Source: Methanoculleus thermophilus (GTDB taxonomy: Archaea > Halobacteriota > Methanomicrobia > Methanomicrobiales > Methanoculleaceae). Taken from it: a stretch of DNA of 64,000 bases. Position numbers and translations under genes: made by a program. Below the pieces are notes generated by a model. The model was not told the origin of the DNA. It was given only the letters and a program-made list of their open reading frames with translations, and made no database searches. Of the stretch, positions 9,324-20,100 are shown piece after piece. The DNA lies in assembly GCF_001571405.1 (NCBI RefSeq), contig NZ_BCNX01000007.1:284564-348563 (forward strand), in the 5' to 3' direction. Every line of letters begins with the position of its first letter. Positions within the stretch are counted from its first letter, which is position 1.

Positions 9324-9800
9324 CTATTCGACGAGTACGCCGTCGTACTTTCCATCGTTGATGGCCTGGATCATCTCGCGGGGCTTCATACCCTCGACGG
9401 TGACACCAACACTCACGCACGTACCGACAACCTCTTTAACAGCGGATTTCAGGTCGTACGAGAGCATGTCATCAAGTTTCATACGGGCGATACGAACGGC
9501 GGCCTCCAGCGGCAGGTTTCCTGCCACCTGAGTACCCGGCTCTGCAGAACCCTTCGCGATACCGGCCTCTTTCATAATGAGTGCCGTTGTGGGCGGAATA
9601 CCCACCTCAATCGTGAAGTTCCGTTTCTCGTCGACCGTGACAGTCACCGGCACCTGCATGCCGTTGAAGTCCGCTGTTTTCTTGTTGATCTCGTCGACGA
9701 CAGCCTTCACGTTGATACCGAGAGGTCCTAGCGCCGGTCCGAGAGGTGGACCTGCTGTTGCCTTGCCGCCGGGTACCAATACCTCGACCGTTTCTGCCAT
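9324..9800 (-). CDS. rpl11: Ribosomal protein L11
   Basis: 158 residues. The N-terminal domain has the L11 signature ([20 protein letters not shown]) and the C-terminal domain the rRNA-binding segment around [15 protein letters not shown]. It supports the GTPase-associated centre of the large subunit. It is separated from spt5 by about 206 bp that include a TATA box, so rpl11-rpl1-rpl10-rpl12 have at least one promoter of their own. Confidence 0.97.
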   Translation of the reverse strand: MAETVEVLVPGGKATAGPPLGPALGPLGINVKAVVDEINKKTADFNGMQVPVTVTVDEKRNFTIEVGIPPTTALIMKEAGIAKGSAEPGTQVAGNLPLEAAVRIARMKLDDMLSYDLKSAVKEVVGTCVSVGVTVEGMKPREMIQAINDGKYDGVLVE

Positions 9801-9865
9801 ACAAATTCACCAGCTTATTCCTCAGGAGGAATAGTTGCCTGGGTTATCTAAGGTCACCGTGAGAG

Positions 9866-9876
9866 AATTTAAATAT
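9866..9876 (-). promoter_or_regulatory. TATA box of the rpl11 operon
   Basis: On the minus strand the sequence reads CTATATTTAAATTC, a strong archaeal TATA element about 66-76 bp upstream of the rpl11 ATG. A start of transcription near 9842 would leave a leader of about 40 nt containing a GAGGAATAAG-like ribosome binding region. Confidence 0.65.
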
Positions 9877-10006
9877 AGTGCCGGGCGGCTCCACACCGGT
9901 TCCCCCGCCAATCAGGGAGCATGAATGCGCGAAGGCGAGAGAACTGGTTAGGCAGCACCTGCAACGCAAGGAGCCTTACCGCCATCCAAAAAGAGTGAGA
10001 ATATTC

Positions 10007-10489
10007 TCAGCTCGTCTCTTCCGTCCGCTCTACGATGCGGACGGAGTCCCCGCGTACCGTGATCGGAATCGGGACCATACTCTCGTATAACTCGACCGTA
10101 ATCTCTTCTTTCCCGGAATCGATCCTCTTTACGACCGCCTTCTCACCCTTGAAGGGGCCGGCGATGATCTCGACGATAGTGCCCTCGGCGATGCCGCTGA
10201 CCACCGGCTTCGGCACCAGGAAATGTTCAACCTCCGAGAGGGCAGTCGAGCCATGCACCACGGCACGCGCATGGGGGATCAACTCTACCAGTTGCTCGAT
10301 CCGGGCCAGGGAATCAGGGCTCTCCACAAGGACGTATCCTCTCAGTTCCTCGGGAGCCATAACTGCCACGACATGGATATCCTTCTGGTCCCGGATAACC
10401 TTCTCGATGTTGTCGGCTACGGTCCGTTCCTGTTTTGCGGTCGTCTTTATTGCATATATCCGGTTTGTGCTCTCAGCCATATCCATCAT
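10007..10489 (-). CDS. spt5: Transcription elongation factor Spt5 (NusG homologue)
   Basis: 160 residues: an NGN domain (RIYAIKTTAKQERTVADNI to about residue 95) and a KOW domain (EGTIVEIIAGPFKGEKAVVK). It binds the RNA polymerase clamp with Spt4 and closes the DNA channel for processive elongation. The ATG overlaps the secE stop codon by 4 bp; a second ATG three codons on (MAESTN) is an alternative start. The secE-spt5-rpl11 order is conserved in archaea and bacteria. Confidence 0.95.
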   Translation of the reverse strand: MMDMAESTNRIYAIKTTAKQERTVADNIEKVIRDQKDIHVVAVMAPEELRGYVLVESPDSLARIEQLVELIPHARAVVHGSTALSEVEHFLVPKPVVSGIAEGTIVEIIAGPFKGEKAVVKRIDSGKEEITVELYESMVPIPITVRGDSVRIVERTEETS

Positions 10490-10695
10490 TTGGGCATTAC
10501 CAGCATAATCTCGTATATGATAAAGCCGACAAGACCGATGAGCATGATCCCGGCCGCCGCCACGATCGCAATCTTGGAGAACTCATCGCGGGTCGGCGTT
10601 CGTGCAAGCTTCAGCACGCGCCAGTACTTCTTGAAGAGTTCCTCTTCGATCTTGATCGATTTTACTTCGTTGAATTTTTCCTTATAGTCCATCAT
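10486..10695 (-). CDS. secE: Protein translocase subunit SecE (Sec61 gamma)
   Basis: 69 residues, the short single-span archaeal form. An amphipathic region (FKKYWRVLKLARTPTRDEF) lies along the membrane and is followed by one transmembrane helix (IAIVAAAGIMLIGLVGFIIY). It clamps the two halves of SecY. It sits between ftsZ (6 bp gap) and spt5 (4 bp overlap). Confidence 0.93.
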   Translation of the reverse strand: MMDYKEKFNEVKSIKIEEELFKKYWRVLKLARTPTRDEFSKIAIVAAAGIMLIGLVGFIIYEIMLVMPK

Positions 10696-10701
10696 ATCGG
10701 C

Positions 10702-11799
10702 TCACTTCAGAAAGTCGATCTCAAACTCCTTCATCATTCGTGGCGTACTCTTTTCATTCCTCCCATATATTTGTGGTGACCGAACTCCAGTGACGACAAG
10801 CAGTGTCCGCATCTTGCCCTGCATATCAGGATCGACCTGGGCACCCCAGATGATGCGGGCATCGGGATCTATACGGTCGTAGACCTCCTGGATGACGGCC
10901 TCCGCTTCATACATCGTCATATCCGGCCCACCGACAACATTGACGAGTGCTGCGCTCGCCCCGGAGATATCCACATCAAGCAGTGGGGAACGCAACGCCT
11001 TCTTGACCGAGTCGGCGGCTTTATCCTCGCTGTCACTCTCGCCCATCCCGATCATCGCAACGCCGCCGCGCTCCATGACGGTCCGGACATCGGCGAAGTC
11101 CAGGTTGACAAGCCCGGGCATCGTGATGAGCTCGGTGATGCCCTTGACGGCCCGCATCAGCACTTCGTCCGAGACCTTGAAGGCAGCGTGGAGCGGGAGG
11201 CGGGGAACGACCTCAAGCAGGCGGTCATTCGGGACGACGATGACGGTATCCGCCACTTCCCGAAGCCGCTCAAGGCCTGCCTCGGCATTCTGGGCGCGTA
11301 TGGCACCCTCGGCCGTGAACGGCAGGGTGACGACGGCGATGGTCAGGGCACCCTCCTCCCGGGCGGCTTTCGCGACGACGGGTGCGGAGCCTGTGCCGGT
11401 GCCGCCCCCGAGTCCCGTGGTGATGAAGACCATATCGCACCCCTCAACAGCGCGTTTGATATCGTCTTCGTTCTCAAGAGCCGCCTCCTCACCGACCTGG
11501 GGAATCGAACCCGCACCAAGACCGCGAGTTCTCTGCCTCCCGATAAGGATCCGGGTATCCGCGCGGGTTCGGATAAGGTGCTGAGCATCGGTGTTGAGAG
11601 CGATCAGCCGCGCCCCATTGATGCCTTCCTCCGCCATTCGGGTGACCGTATTCGACCCTCCGCCTCCGCATCCGACGACTGCGATCTCGGTCCGGAGTTC
11701 CATAAGGACATCTTCAAGTTCCTTATCAACCTCAGTGGGTTCAACAAAACGTTGCTCCTCTCGTGCCCGTGAAAGTGCTTCTTCTACGATGGACTTCAT
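10702..11799 (-). CDS. ftsZ: Cell division GTPase FtsZ
   Basis: 365 residues. The nucleotide-binding G-loop region is [14 protein letters not shown] (about residue 43), the tubulin signature is [10 protein letters not shown] (about residue 135), and the T7 region LVNLDFADV is present. A charged N-terminal extension of about 35 residues precedes the core, as in archaeal FtsZ1. It polymerises at mid-cell to organise division. Its start overlaps the stop codon of dtdA (ATGA). Confidence 0.97.
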   Translation of the reverse strand: MKSIVEEALSRAREEQRFVEPTEVDKELEDVLMELRTEIAVVGCGGGGSNTVTRMAEEGINGARLIALNTDAQHLIRTRADTRILIGRQRTRGLGAGSIPQVGEEAALENEDDIKRAVEGCDMVFITTGLGGGTGTGSAPVVAKAAREEGALTIAVVTLPFTAEGAIRAQNAEAGLERLREVADTVIVVPNDRLLEVVPRLPLHAAFKVSDEVLMRAVKGITELITMPGLVNLDFADVRTVMERGGVAMIGMGESDSEDKAADSVKKALRSPLLDVDISGASAALVNVVGGPDMTMYEAEAVIQEVYDRIDPDARIIWGAQVDPDMQGKMRTLLVVTGVRSPQIYGRNEKSTPRMMKEFEIDFLK

Positions 11800-13106
11800 A
11801 TATACCCCTCCAATCCCGGAATATGTATCCGCTTCACGCTGGTTGTCTGCACTGCATCAGGTGTGATCGTTCGCCCCCCGATCTCAACCGCTTCCCCGTT
11901 GGCAAGCTTGGCAAAGAGTGATCCTCTTGGGATCCCATGTCTACGCGCCTTTTCAGGATCGAACCGCACCTTCCGAAGGACAAGGTGATCACCGTCGATA
12001 GCAGCGTCTTCACAGATAAGTAAGAGTTTTACGCAGAGGGTAGTTATATCCCTTGCGAGTTGAGAGGACTCATTTTCAAAGCCGATAAACGTTGATATGA
12101 CCTCTTTTGATCCTTTTGAGATATGAGCCACCTTTAATTTGTCAAGGGATTCAAGAAATTCAACCTTATTGGATTTTACGGTTTCTTCAACTAATTCCTG
12201 GATTACGGGGACCGGAACAGGGTTTCCCCGTCCAGTAAGATTATGGATATGAATGCGTGATCCGGGGGCGAGATCTTTGGCGAGAGCGCGTACTGCAAGA
12301 TAGGTGGCCCATTCAAGGCGAGAGGCCTCGATGATCTCCGACTCAGAAAGGATGGGCAGGTTGGTCGCGTCGAGCAACCGTTCAATTCGCCCGGCCTCAT
12401 CGGATGAAAGTGATTTCCTGTCGACGTAAGCAGCGACAGCAGAACTCGCCTCTTGCATCCTCCGGATGCTCTCGGGGTTGATGGCACCGATCTGACGGGT
12501 AGGTACAATATGACCGAAAGCACCCCGGGAGGAGAGGGCAATCTCCGTCTGCCGCACAGCGTAGTGGGTCCCGCCAAAGCCGAGGAGGTTGATCGTCTCA
12601 AGGGGCGCCGCAGAGAGGATGCTCTCCGCAACCGCTCTCCCGGCCATTGGATCGGCCCACTCGGCGGCAGTGGAGCCGATCTCGACGAAGAACGACGGTA
12701 TCGCGAGCGCCGTCGGGCCGTGGTGCGTCACCTCATAGGAGACACGGTAGCCCTCCGGGGCCCTGGCGGCAAGGTTTTGCAGGACGGCATGCATCCAGGC
12801 GGGGGCTGCCGGCGCGAGCATCCCGGGCTCCCCTCCAAGGTCGGCGGTCTCGTAGTTGCCGGTCACGTGCACGGTCAGAGCAGGAGTCGGGTGCACACTC
12901 GAGTGCCGGGAGATGAAGATGATAAGGTCTGCATCGATCGTCTCGTCGATCCGGTCCTGATAGATCAGCCGCCCATCTATCTCGTGGAACGCGAGCTCGT
13001 GATCTGCAAGCGGCCATGGACCGCCCTCCCTTAGCAGAGTTCGAAGGTTGTCACGGATGTTTACCCCGGCAATGTCCTGTTTTGAGTTAATCAGCGCGAT
13101 CCGCAT
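11796..13106 (-). CDS. dtdA: D-aminoacyl-tRNA deacylase DtdA (archaeal/plant type)
   Basis: 436 residues, the size of archaeal DtdA (GEK1 family). It hydrolyses D-aminoacyl-tRNAs and is a zinc-dependent enzyme unrelated to bacterial Dtd. Family features include [42 protein letters not shown] and [13 protein letters not shown], whose His residues are likely metal or catalytic ligands. The last 150 residues are less conserved. It is the first gene of the minus-strand run and is translationally coupled to ftsZ. Confidence 0.92.
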   Translation of the reverse strand: MRIALINSKQDIAGVNIRDNLRTLLREGGPWPLADHELAFHEIDGRLIYQDRIDETIDADLIIFISRHSSVHPTPALTVHVTGNYETADLGGEPGMLAPAAPAWMHAVLQNLAARAPEGYRVSYEVTHHGPTALAIPSFFVEIGSTAAEWADPMAGRAVAESILSAAPLETINLLGFGGTHYAVRQTEIALSSRGAFGHIVPTRQIGAINPESIRRMQEASSAVAAYVDRKSLSSDEAGRIERLLDATNLPILSESEIIEASRLEWATYLAVRALAKDLAPGSRIHIHNLTGRGNPVPVPVIQELVEETVKSNKVEFLESLDKLKVAHISKGSKEVISTFIGFENESSQLARDITTLCVKLLLICEDAAIDGDHLVLRKVRFDPEKARRHGIPRGSLFAKLANGEAVEIGGRTITPDAVQTTSVKRIHIPGLEGYI

Positions 13107-13199
13107 CGATACATACGTTGGCGGGCTGCACGCTAAATGATAGTGCTGGTTGGCCGGACAGTAAATCCTATCTCTCTACAGGCAAACCATCTGTGTACT

Positions 13200-13382
13200 A
13201 TGGACGAAGAGAAGATACGGAAAGCATTCGAGGCATACGGCATAACCAACGAGATTACCTGTCCACAGGCCTTCGAGATCGCCGAGAAATACAATATTCC
13301 AAAGATGGATATCGCCCGCTACTGCAACCAGCACGAACCGAAGATCAAGATCAGGAGTTGTCAGCTGGGCTGCTTCAGATGA
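13200..13382 (+). CDS. Small Cys-containing protein of unknown function
   Basis: A 60-residue protein (MDEEKIRKAFEAYGITNEIT at the start) with four Cys at 21, 42, 54 and 58; the last two lie in SCQLGCFR at the C-terminus. The frame opens earlier (13137), but the ATG at 13200 fits the downstream coding character. Its stop codon overlaps the moeA start (ATGA), so the two are co-translated, suggesting a link to molybdopterin cofactor work, perhaps a metal- or sulfur-binding helper. That function is inference from position; I do not recognise the family. Confidence 0.7.
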   Translation: MDEEKIRKAFEAYGITNEITCPQAFEIAEKYNIPKMDIARYCNQHEPKIKIRSCQLGCFR

Positions 13383-14581
13383 GCCTCTTCCTTGAGGTCG
13401 TACCCGTCAGCGAGGCCGTAGAGACGGTGCGGAGGATAGCACCCTCACCCGGGTGCGAGGAGATCCCGCTCGAAGACGCTCTCTACCGGGTCCTTGCCCG
13501 GGACGTCCTTGCCGATATCGATATACCCGGGTTTGACCGGTCGACGGTCGACGGCTACGCTGTCATTGCGGCCGATACCACCGGGGCTTCCGAGGCCATT
13601 CCGGCGATGCTCCAGTGCCGGGGTCGGGTCCTGATGGGGAAGGCCAATGCAGATCGGATCTCCCCGGGGACCTGCTGGTACGTCCCTACAGGAGGGGCTC
13701 TTCCCGAGGGGGCGGACGCAGTTGTGATGATCGAGCACGCAGAGCAGATCGGAGACGATATCCTGGTGCATCGCCCGGTGGCACCCGGAGAGAATGTGGT
13801 CCTTCGCGGCGAAGACTTTGAGGGAGGAAAAACGGTCCTTGAACGGGGACGCATGCTCTCGCCGCGCGAGATCGGTGTCGTCGCGGCGATCGGCGCCGAC
13901 AGGGTCTGCGTGATGAAGACGCCGAAGGTCGGGATCATATCAACAGGAAACGAGGTCGTCCCGATCACGAGCACTCCCGGGCCAGGCGAGGTGCGGGATG
14001 CAAACTCCTACCTGGCCGGGACCTTTGTCGCGGAGCGAGGCTGCCACCCGGTATACTTCGGGATTGTCCGGGATGAACGGGCAGCCTTGCGGCAGGTGAT
14101 CTCATCGGCACTCGATCAGTGCGACGTAGTCCTGATATCAGGGGGGTCCTCGAAGGATGAACGGGACAACACCGCGGCGGTCATCGAAGAACTCGGTGAG
14201 GTGCTGGTGCACGGGATCGCGCTCGCTCCTGGAAAACCCACGATCATCGGGACTGCCCGGGGAAAACCGGTCATCGGGCTCCCCGGGCACCCGGCTTCGG
14301 CCTTCGTCGTGCTCGTCGCTATCGTCGAACACCTGCTCGCAGCGATGCTCGGCGTCACCGTCGCCCGGCGGACTGTCCGCGCACGGCTGACACAGAATAT
14401 CCCCTCGACACGTGGGCGGGAGGACTATATCCGGGTCAGCCTCAGAGACGGAGAGGCGACGCCGGTCTTCGGCAAATCCGGGCTCCTCAATACCCTGGTG
14501 AGGAGCGAGGGGCTCGTGCGCATCCCGGCCTCGAGCGAGGGGTTCGAGGTCGGTGAAGAGGTGGAGGTGATCCTGTGGTGA
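13379..14581 (+). CDS. moeA: Molybdopterin molybdenumtransferase MoeA (copy 1)
   Basis: 400 residues, the usual MoeA length. Signatures: FDRSTVDGYAV in domain I, PTGGALPEGADAVVMIEHAE, GIISTGNEVVP in the MogA-like domain, GPGEVRDANSY, LISGGSSKDERDN and IGLPGHPASAFVV. MoeA inserts molybdate (or tungstate) into adenylylated molybdopterin. The frame is open to 13118, but the start at 13379 overlapping the small upstream gene gives the normal N-terminus. It overlaps the next gene, a second MoeA, by 7 bp. Confidence 0.93.
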   Translation: MSLFLEVVPVSEAVETVRRIAPSPGCEEIPLEDALYRVLARDVLADIDIPGFDRSTVDGYAVIAADTTGASEAIPAMLQCRGRVLMGKANADRISPGTCWYVPTGGALPEGADAVVMIEHAEQIGDDILVHRPVAPGENVVLRGEDFEGGKTVLERGRMLSPREIGVVAAIGADRVCVMKTPKVGIISTGNEVVPITSTPGPGEVRDANSYLAGTFVAERGCHPVYFGIVRDERAALRQVISSALDQCDVVLISGGSSKDERDNTAAVIEELGEVLVHGIALAPGKPTIIGTARGKPVIGLPGHPASAFVVLVAIVEHLLAAMLGVTVARRTVRARLTQNIPSTRGREDYIRVSLRDGEATPVFGKSGLLNTLVRSEGLVRIPASSEGFEVGEEVEVILW

Positions 14582-16452
14582 AGCGTTACCTCTCGGTCAT
14601 ATCGCTTGACGAAGCGCGTGCGCTCGTGGCTCGCTCGTTCCCGGGAGTTCCCGGGATCGTCAAAATCCCGGTAAACACCGGGGCGGTGGGGAGGATCACC
14701 GCAGAGCCTATATTTGCCCGGTTCTCGGTTCCGGCCATTCACATCTCGGCGATGGACGGGATTGCGGTCAGGAGCGCAGATACACTCGGAGCGAGCGAGC
14801 AGCGGCCCGTAACCCTCCCGGATGCAGCGAGGGTCAATACAGGGAATATCATCCCGCCCGGTTACGATGCCGTGGTGATGATCGAGGATGTCTGGGTCGA
14901 GGCGAAGTCCGGCGACGGAGAAACGTATACCATCAGAAAACCGGTCAGCCCCTGGCAGCATATCCGGCCGGTCGGTGAGGATATCGGCGAGTCGGAGATG
15001 ATCCTCCCAAGAGGCCACCGGATCCGGCCGCATGATCTGGGTGCGCTTGCAAGTTACGGGGTTACGGAGATCCCGGTCATACATCTCCGGGCAGGACTGA
15101 TCCCCACCGGGAGTGAACTTGTGCCGGTCGGTGAGATGCCGCCGCCCGGGAAGGTGGTGGAGAGCAACACCCTGATGGCCGCGGCGATCCTTTCGGAAGC
15201 GGGTGTGGAGACGCACCGCTACCCCATCGTCCCGGACGACTACAACCAGATCCGGGACGCCGTCAGGCGGGGTGTCGCAGAGAACGATATCCTGCTCGTC
15301 TCGGCCGGTTCATCCGCCGGGACACGCGACTACACCGCCGATATCATTCGCGATCTTGGTGAGGTTCTGGCGCACGGGGTTGCCATCAAACCAGGAAAGC
15401 CCGTGATCATCGGTAGAATTGAGGGAAAACCGGTGATCGGTCTTCCCGGCTACCCCCTTGCCGCTGCAACCGTGCTTCGCGAGATCGTCCTGCCGCTGAT
15501 TTCACGCTACGGCCTTTCCACCCCACGGCCCGAGCGGGTCGATGCCAGACTGACCACGAGCCTTCACTCGGATATCGGCACCGACGAGTTCGTCCTCCTC
15601 TCGGTGGGAAGGCTCGGCGAGCGCTGGGTGGCGGTGCCGCAGTCACGGGGCGCCGGCGTCCAGATGAGCGCGGTTCGCGCGAACGGCTACATGCAGATCC
15701 CGGCGCAGAAGGAAGGCGCCGAGGCGGGAGAGACCGTTAGCGTCCGGCTTACCGTCCCCCGTGCGGAGGCCGAAGAGGCGGTGCTCATCACCGGGAGCCA
15801 CGATCCGGCTCTCGACTACCTGGCCGACCTGGTGCGGCCTCGCGGCGTCGATATCCATTCCACCCATGTAGGGAGCATGGGCGGGGTGATTGCGCTAAAA
15901 AAAGAGGAGTGTCACGCGGCCCCGATGCACCTCCTCGCTCCCGACGGCACCTACAACACCTACTACCTGGATCGCTACATGCCGGGCGCGGACCTTGCCC
16001 TCCTCTGCGTTGCAAAGCGGCAGCAGGGGGTCATCTCCCGCGACGGGTTGACCTTTGACGACCTACCCGGCCGGACGTTCATCAACCGGCAGAAGGGATC
16101 CGGGACCCGGATGCTCCTCGACCGCCACCTCGCAGAACGCGGGATCGATCCGGCATCCATTCCCGGCTACGACCGCGAAGTGACGACGCACCTTGCGGTG
16201 GCGCTCGCTGTCAAGACCGGTGAGGCGGATGCCGGGATGGGGGTCTACAGCGCCGCAAAGGCGCTTGGTCTCGAGTTCGTCCCGGTGGCGACAGAGCGCT
16301 ACGAGCTCGTGATGCACCGCGCGATGCTCGATGACCCGAGGATTGCAACGCTCATCGAGACGGTCTCCTCAGAAGCGTTCAAGAAGGTCCTCCGCGACCT
16401 TGGGGGCTACGAGACGGACGAGACGGGCGTCCTGCGCGGACTGCGAGGCTGA
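14575..16452 (+). CDS. MoeA fused to a periplasmic-binding-protein-like domain (copy 2)
   Basis: 625 residues starting with GTG (14575 or 14578). Residues 1-395 are a MoeA homologue (HISAMDGIAVRSAD, GYDAVVMIEDVW, LIPTGSELVPVGEMPPPGK, SAGSSAGTRDYTADIIRD, IGLPGYPLAAATV). Residues about 400-620 resemble a type-2 binding protein domain of the LysR/ModA kind (SHDPALDYLADLV, RTFINRQKGSGTRMLLDRHL). Such fusions are known in archaea and bacteria; the second domain probably binds molybdate, tungstate or a cofactor. It overlaps moeA upstream and runs 74 bp into the convergent gene on the other strand. Confidence 0.9.
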   Translation: MVKRYLSVISLDEARALVARSFPGVPGIVKIPVNTGAVGRITAEPIFARFSVPAIHISAMDGIAVRSADTLGASEQRPVTLPDAARVNTGNIIPPGYDAVVMIEDVWVEAKSGDGETYTIRKPVSPWQHIRPVGEDIGESEMILPRGHRIRPHDLGALASYGVTEIPVIHLRAGLIPTGSELVPVGEMPPPGKVVESNTLMAAAILSEAGVETHRYPIVPDDYNQIRDAVRRGVAENDILLVSAGSSAGTRDYTADIIRDLGEVLAHGVAIKPGKPVIIGRIEGKPVIGLPGYPLAAATVLREIVLPLISRYGLSTPRPERVDARLTTSLHSDIGTDEFVLLSVGRLGERWVAVPQSRGAGVQMSAVRANGYMQIPAQKEGAEAGETVSVRLTVPRAEAEEAVLITGSHDPALDYLADLVRPRGVDIHSTHVGSMGGVIALKKEECHAAPMHLLAPDGTYNTYYLDRYMPGADLALLCVAKRQQGVISRDGLTFDDLPGRTFINRQKGSGTRMLLDRHLAERGIDPASIPGYDREVTTHLAVALAVKTGEADAGMGVYSAAKALGLEFVPVATERYELVMHRAMLDDPRIATLIETVSSEAFKKVLRDLGGYETDETGVLRGLRG

Positions 16453-16861
16453 CCGCCTCCTCTGGCGTGGCGCAGGCCCTCACACCATCTATTTTCCAGG
16501 TCGAGAGGCCGTAGACGGGCTTTCCGATCTTGAGTGCGACGGCAATCTCCGAGAGCGTGCCGTAACCTCCACCGACGGCGATGACTGCGTCAGCCGACTG
16601 GACGAGAATGACGTTTCGCGCATGACCCATACCGGTGCGGATGATCACATCCAGATACGGATTTCCGTCCCCGGTGTCCGGGAGGATGCCTACGGTCGTC
16701 CCGCCGGCCTCCCGTGCGCCCCGCGAGACGGCCTCCATCACCCCGCCGAGGCCGCCGCAGCAGACGGTCCCGGCCGCCTCGGCGATGAGGCGGCCGACCG
16801 ATCTCGCCATATCGTATTCTTCGTCGGAGCAGTCCCCCCTCCCGATGACTGCGATCTGCAT
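16379..16861 (-). CDS. TIGR00725 / LOG-like Rossmann protein
   Basis: 160 residues from the ATG at 16861 (IAVIGRGDCSDEEYDMARSV). It has the nucleotide-binding fold of the lysine-decarboxylase-like/LOG family: CCGGLGGVMEAVSRGA near residue 35 and GGGYGTLSEIAVALK near residue 92, the motif that binds the phosphoribosyl group. Members cleave nucleoside 5'-monophosphates; this subfamily is not well characterised. The last 25 codons are antisense to the end of the MoeA fusion gene, giving a low-complexity Arg/Ser/Pro tail. A longer upstream reading frame into the repeat region is not considered real. Confidence 0.8.
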   Translation of the reverse strand: MQIAVIGRGDCSDEEYDMARSVGRLIAEAAGTVCCGGLGGVMEAVSRGAREAGGTTVGILPDTGDGNPYLDVIIRTGMGHARNVILVQSADAVIAVGGGYGTLSEIAVALKIGKPVYGLSTWKIDGVRACATPEEAVSLAVRAGRPSRPSRSPQGRGGPS

Positions 16862-16923
16862 GAGAGAGAGTCTGGCGGGCGAAAGATAAAAGGAACAGGG
16901 TGGGCTGTGGAACTTTAGTGGTC

Positions 16924-17052
16924 GCGAGTCGCACTTACAGTGCTCCCACTCCGGACAGGACGTCCATCGTGAGTCGCACCTACGGTGCTCACGCTCCTGT
17001 CGTTCCGACAGTCGCAAACTGCGTCTTTGGTGCTCGCGCTCCTGTCGGAACA
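16924..17052. repeat. Three degenerate copies of the GCACC/GGTGC hairpin repeat
   Basis: Three imperfect direct repeats, about 40-47 bp apart, lie between the LOG-like gene and ileS. Each holds a core like GTCGCACCTACGGTGCTCAC followed by GCTCCTGTCG; the middle copy (about 16974-17000) is the best. The core is self-complementary (GCACC/GGTGC). The same core recurs at 22.7-23.3 kb and 63.7 kb. Confidence 0.7.
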
Positions 17053-17126
17053 ACTGGAGTGCACACAAACACTTTGTCTCCTCAGAACAAACGGTACACC
17101 AGAGTGCTGAATATGAGGGATACAAG

Positions 17127-20100
17127 GTGAAAGAGGTCACCAGCAGTTACAACCCGCGTGAACTTGAGACAGAGGTCCAGGATTACTGGAAGCGGGAGAA
17201 TATTTATGCACGCGTCCAGGCGCTGCGCAAGGATGGAAAAGCATTCTTTTTCGTCGACGGGCCGCCGTATACCACCGGCCACATCCACCTCGGCACCGCC
17301 TGGAACAAGATCATCAAAGACTCCATCCTCCGCTACCACCGGATGCAGGGCAGAAATATCATCGAGCGGGCCGGCTATGACATGCACGGCCTGCCTATCG
17401 AGGTGAAGGTCGAGCACCAGCTCGGGTTCACTTCAAAGAAGGACATCGAGGAATACGGCATCGCAGAATTCATCGAACAGTGTCGATCGTTCGCCCTGAC
17501 GCACATGGCGATCATGAGCGAGCAGTTCCGGCGGCTCGGCATCTGGCTCGACTTCGACAACCCCTACCAGACCATTGATCCAGGATACATCGAGTCCGCA
17601 TGGTGGGCGGTCAAGCGGGCCGACGAACGCGGCCTGCTCGAGCGCGGCTACCGGGTCGTGAACTGGTGCCCCCGATGCGAGACGGCGATCGCCGACTCGG
17701 AGGTTGAGTATTGGGACGAGACCGATCCTTCCATCTTCGTAAAATTCCCGATCGTCGGGCGCGAGAACGAGTACCTGGTGATCTGGACGACAACACCCTG
17801 GACCCTTCCAGCCAACGTGGCGGTAGCGGTCAACGCAGAGTTTACGTATGCGCGGGTGCGGGCAAAGAAGGACGATAAAGAAGAGATCCTCTGGATTGCC
17901 GAGAAACTCGTTGAATCGGTCCTGAAGATGGGCCGGTACCAGGACTATACAGTCCTAGAGACGGCGAGCGGGAGCGATCTTATCGGGATGGAGTACGCAT
18001 CGCCGCTCGCCGGCCAGGTGCCGCATCAGGCAGAGATCCGGCACCGGGTCGTCGAGGCAGACTATGTCGCACTCGAGAACACCGGTCTCGTCCACATTGC
18101 ACCGGGGCACGGGTGGGATGACTACCTGGTCGGCATCCGGGAAGGGCTTGAGATCTTCTGTCCGGTTGACGCCGGCGGATGCTTCACGCCGGCAGCCGGG
18201 ACGACGTTTGAGGATATGTACGTCCGGGACGCAAACGACTTCATCATTGAGGCGCTCGGCGATTACCTCCTCGCTCGACAGACGATCACCCACCGCTACG
18301 GTCACTGCTGGCGGTGCAAGACCCCCATCATCTACCGGGCAACGGCGCAGTGGTTCGTGAAGGCCACCGAGATCCGCGACCAGATGCTTGAGGAGATCGC
18401 AAAGGTGAAGTGGTACCCGGAGTGGGCGGGAAGCGCCCGGTTCCACGACTTCGTCAAAGAGTCACGCGACTGGTGCATCTCCCGGCAGCGCTACTGGGGC
18501 ATCCCCATCCCCATCTGGCACTGCGAGAAGTGTGACAGATACACCGTCGTCGGCACCATCAAGGAACTCGAGGAGTTGTCGGGGGCAAAGATTGCCGACC
18601 CCCACCGTCCCTACGTAGACACCGTCACCATCCCGTGCTCCTGCGGCGGGGTGATGCGCCGGGTGACCGATATCTTCGATGTCTGGTTCGACTCGGCGGT
18701 CGCCTCCTGGGCAACCCTTGGGTTCCCCCAGGAGCGCGAGGCCTTCGACCGCTACTGGCCGGCGGACTTCATCACCGAGGGGCAGGACCAGACCCGGGGC
18801 TGGTTTTACTCCCAGCTCGGGGCGAGCACCGTGGCGTTCGGCCGGGCCCCCTACAAGAGCGTTCTGATGCACGGGTTCGCGCTCGATGCCGAAGGGCGCA
18901 AGATGAGCAAGAGCCTCGGAAACGTCGTAACACCCGAAGAAGTGATGAACCAGTTCGGCGTTGACGTTCTGCGGCTCTACGTCCTCTGGGCGAACGCTCC
19001 CTGGGACGACCTGAAGTTCAACTGGGAGGGTGTGAAGACCATTCACCGGACGCTCAACATCCTCTGGAACGTCTACCGGTTCCCGCTCCCATATATGATC
19101 CTTGACTCGTTCCAACCTGCATCCAGAGAGGACGGCCGGTGGGACGATACCTATGTCCAAGAAAAGATCAGCGAGATGCCGCAGGAGGACCGCTGGATTC
19201 TCTCCCGGGTGAACACGCTCATCCGGACTGTGGCCGATGATATGCGCGAGTACAACCTCCACAAAGTGACGCGGGCACTCACGACCTTCATCCTCGAGGA
19301 CCTCTCCCGCTGGTACGTGCAGCTCGTCCGGCCGAGGATGTGGCTTGAGGAGGACTCACCGGAGAAGAGGTATGCCTACGAGACCTCGTACTATGTCCTG
19401 CGCCGTCTGACCGCGATCCTTGCACCGTTCGTCCCCCATATCACCGAAGAGATCTACAGTAACCTCCGCCTTTCCGGGGATCCGGAGAGCGTCCATATGC
19501 TCGATTGGCCAAAGGCGGACGACCTCCTGATCGATCCGGATCTTGAAGCGGATATGGAGATCATCCGGTCGTTTGACGATGCAGTCGCCACCGCACGGCA
19601 GGCGGGAAAAAGGAAACTCCGCTGGCCGATCGATGAGGCCGTGGTGGTCACCGAGAGCAACGACGTGAAGACGGCCCTTGAGGACTTAAACGCCCTTGCC
19701 TTAAACCGGGCGAACGCCAGGAAGGTCAGGGTCGTTACCGGGAGATGGGAGCGGATCTTGTGGAAGGCAGAACCGGTTATGCGGGCTATCGGCCCGGAGT
19801 TCGGAAAAGAAGGGCCGAAGGTCAAGAGCCTGATTGAGGGTGCCGACGGCACCGCCCTGAAGACCGCGATCGATCGGGAGGGAGAGGCAAAACTCGACGG
19901 CTACACGATCTCCGCACGCCATGTCGCCTTCACCGAAGCCCTTCCGGAGGGGGTCTTTGCAGCTCCCATGAAGGACGCGACGGTCTACGTGGACATCACC
20001 CTCACGCCGGAACTCGAGGCAGAGGGCTACGCCCGCGAGGTGATCCGGCGGATCCAGGAGATGCGCCGCCAGTTGAACCTGAACGTCAACGAATTCATCG

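Noticed and set aside
16924..17052. CRISPR array
   Set aside because: Only three units, highly degenerate, with similar spacers; the same core occurs singly elsewhere and no cas gene is in the window.
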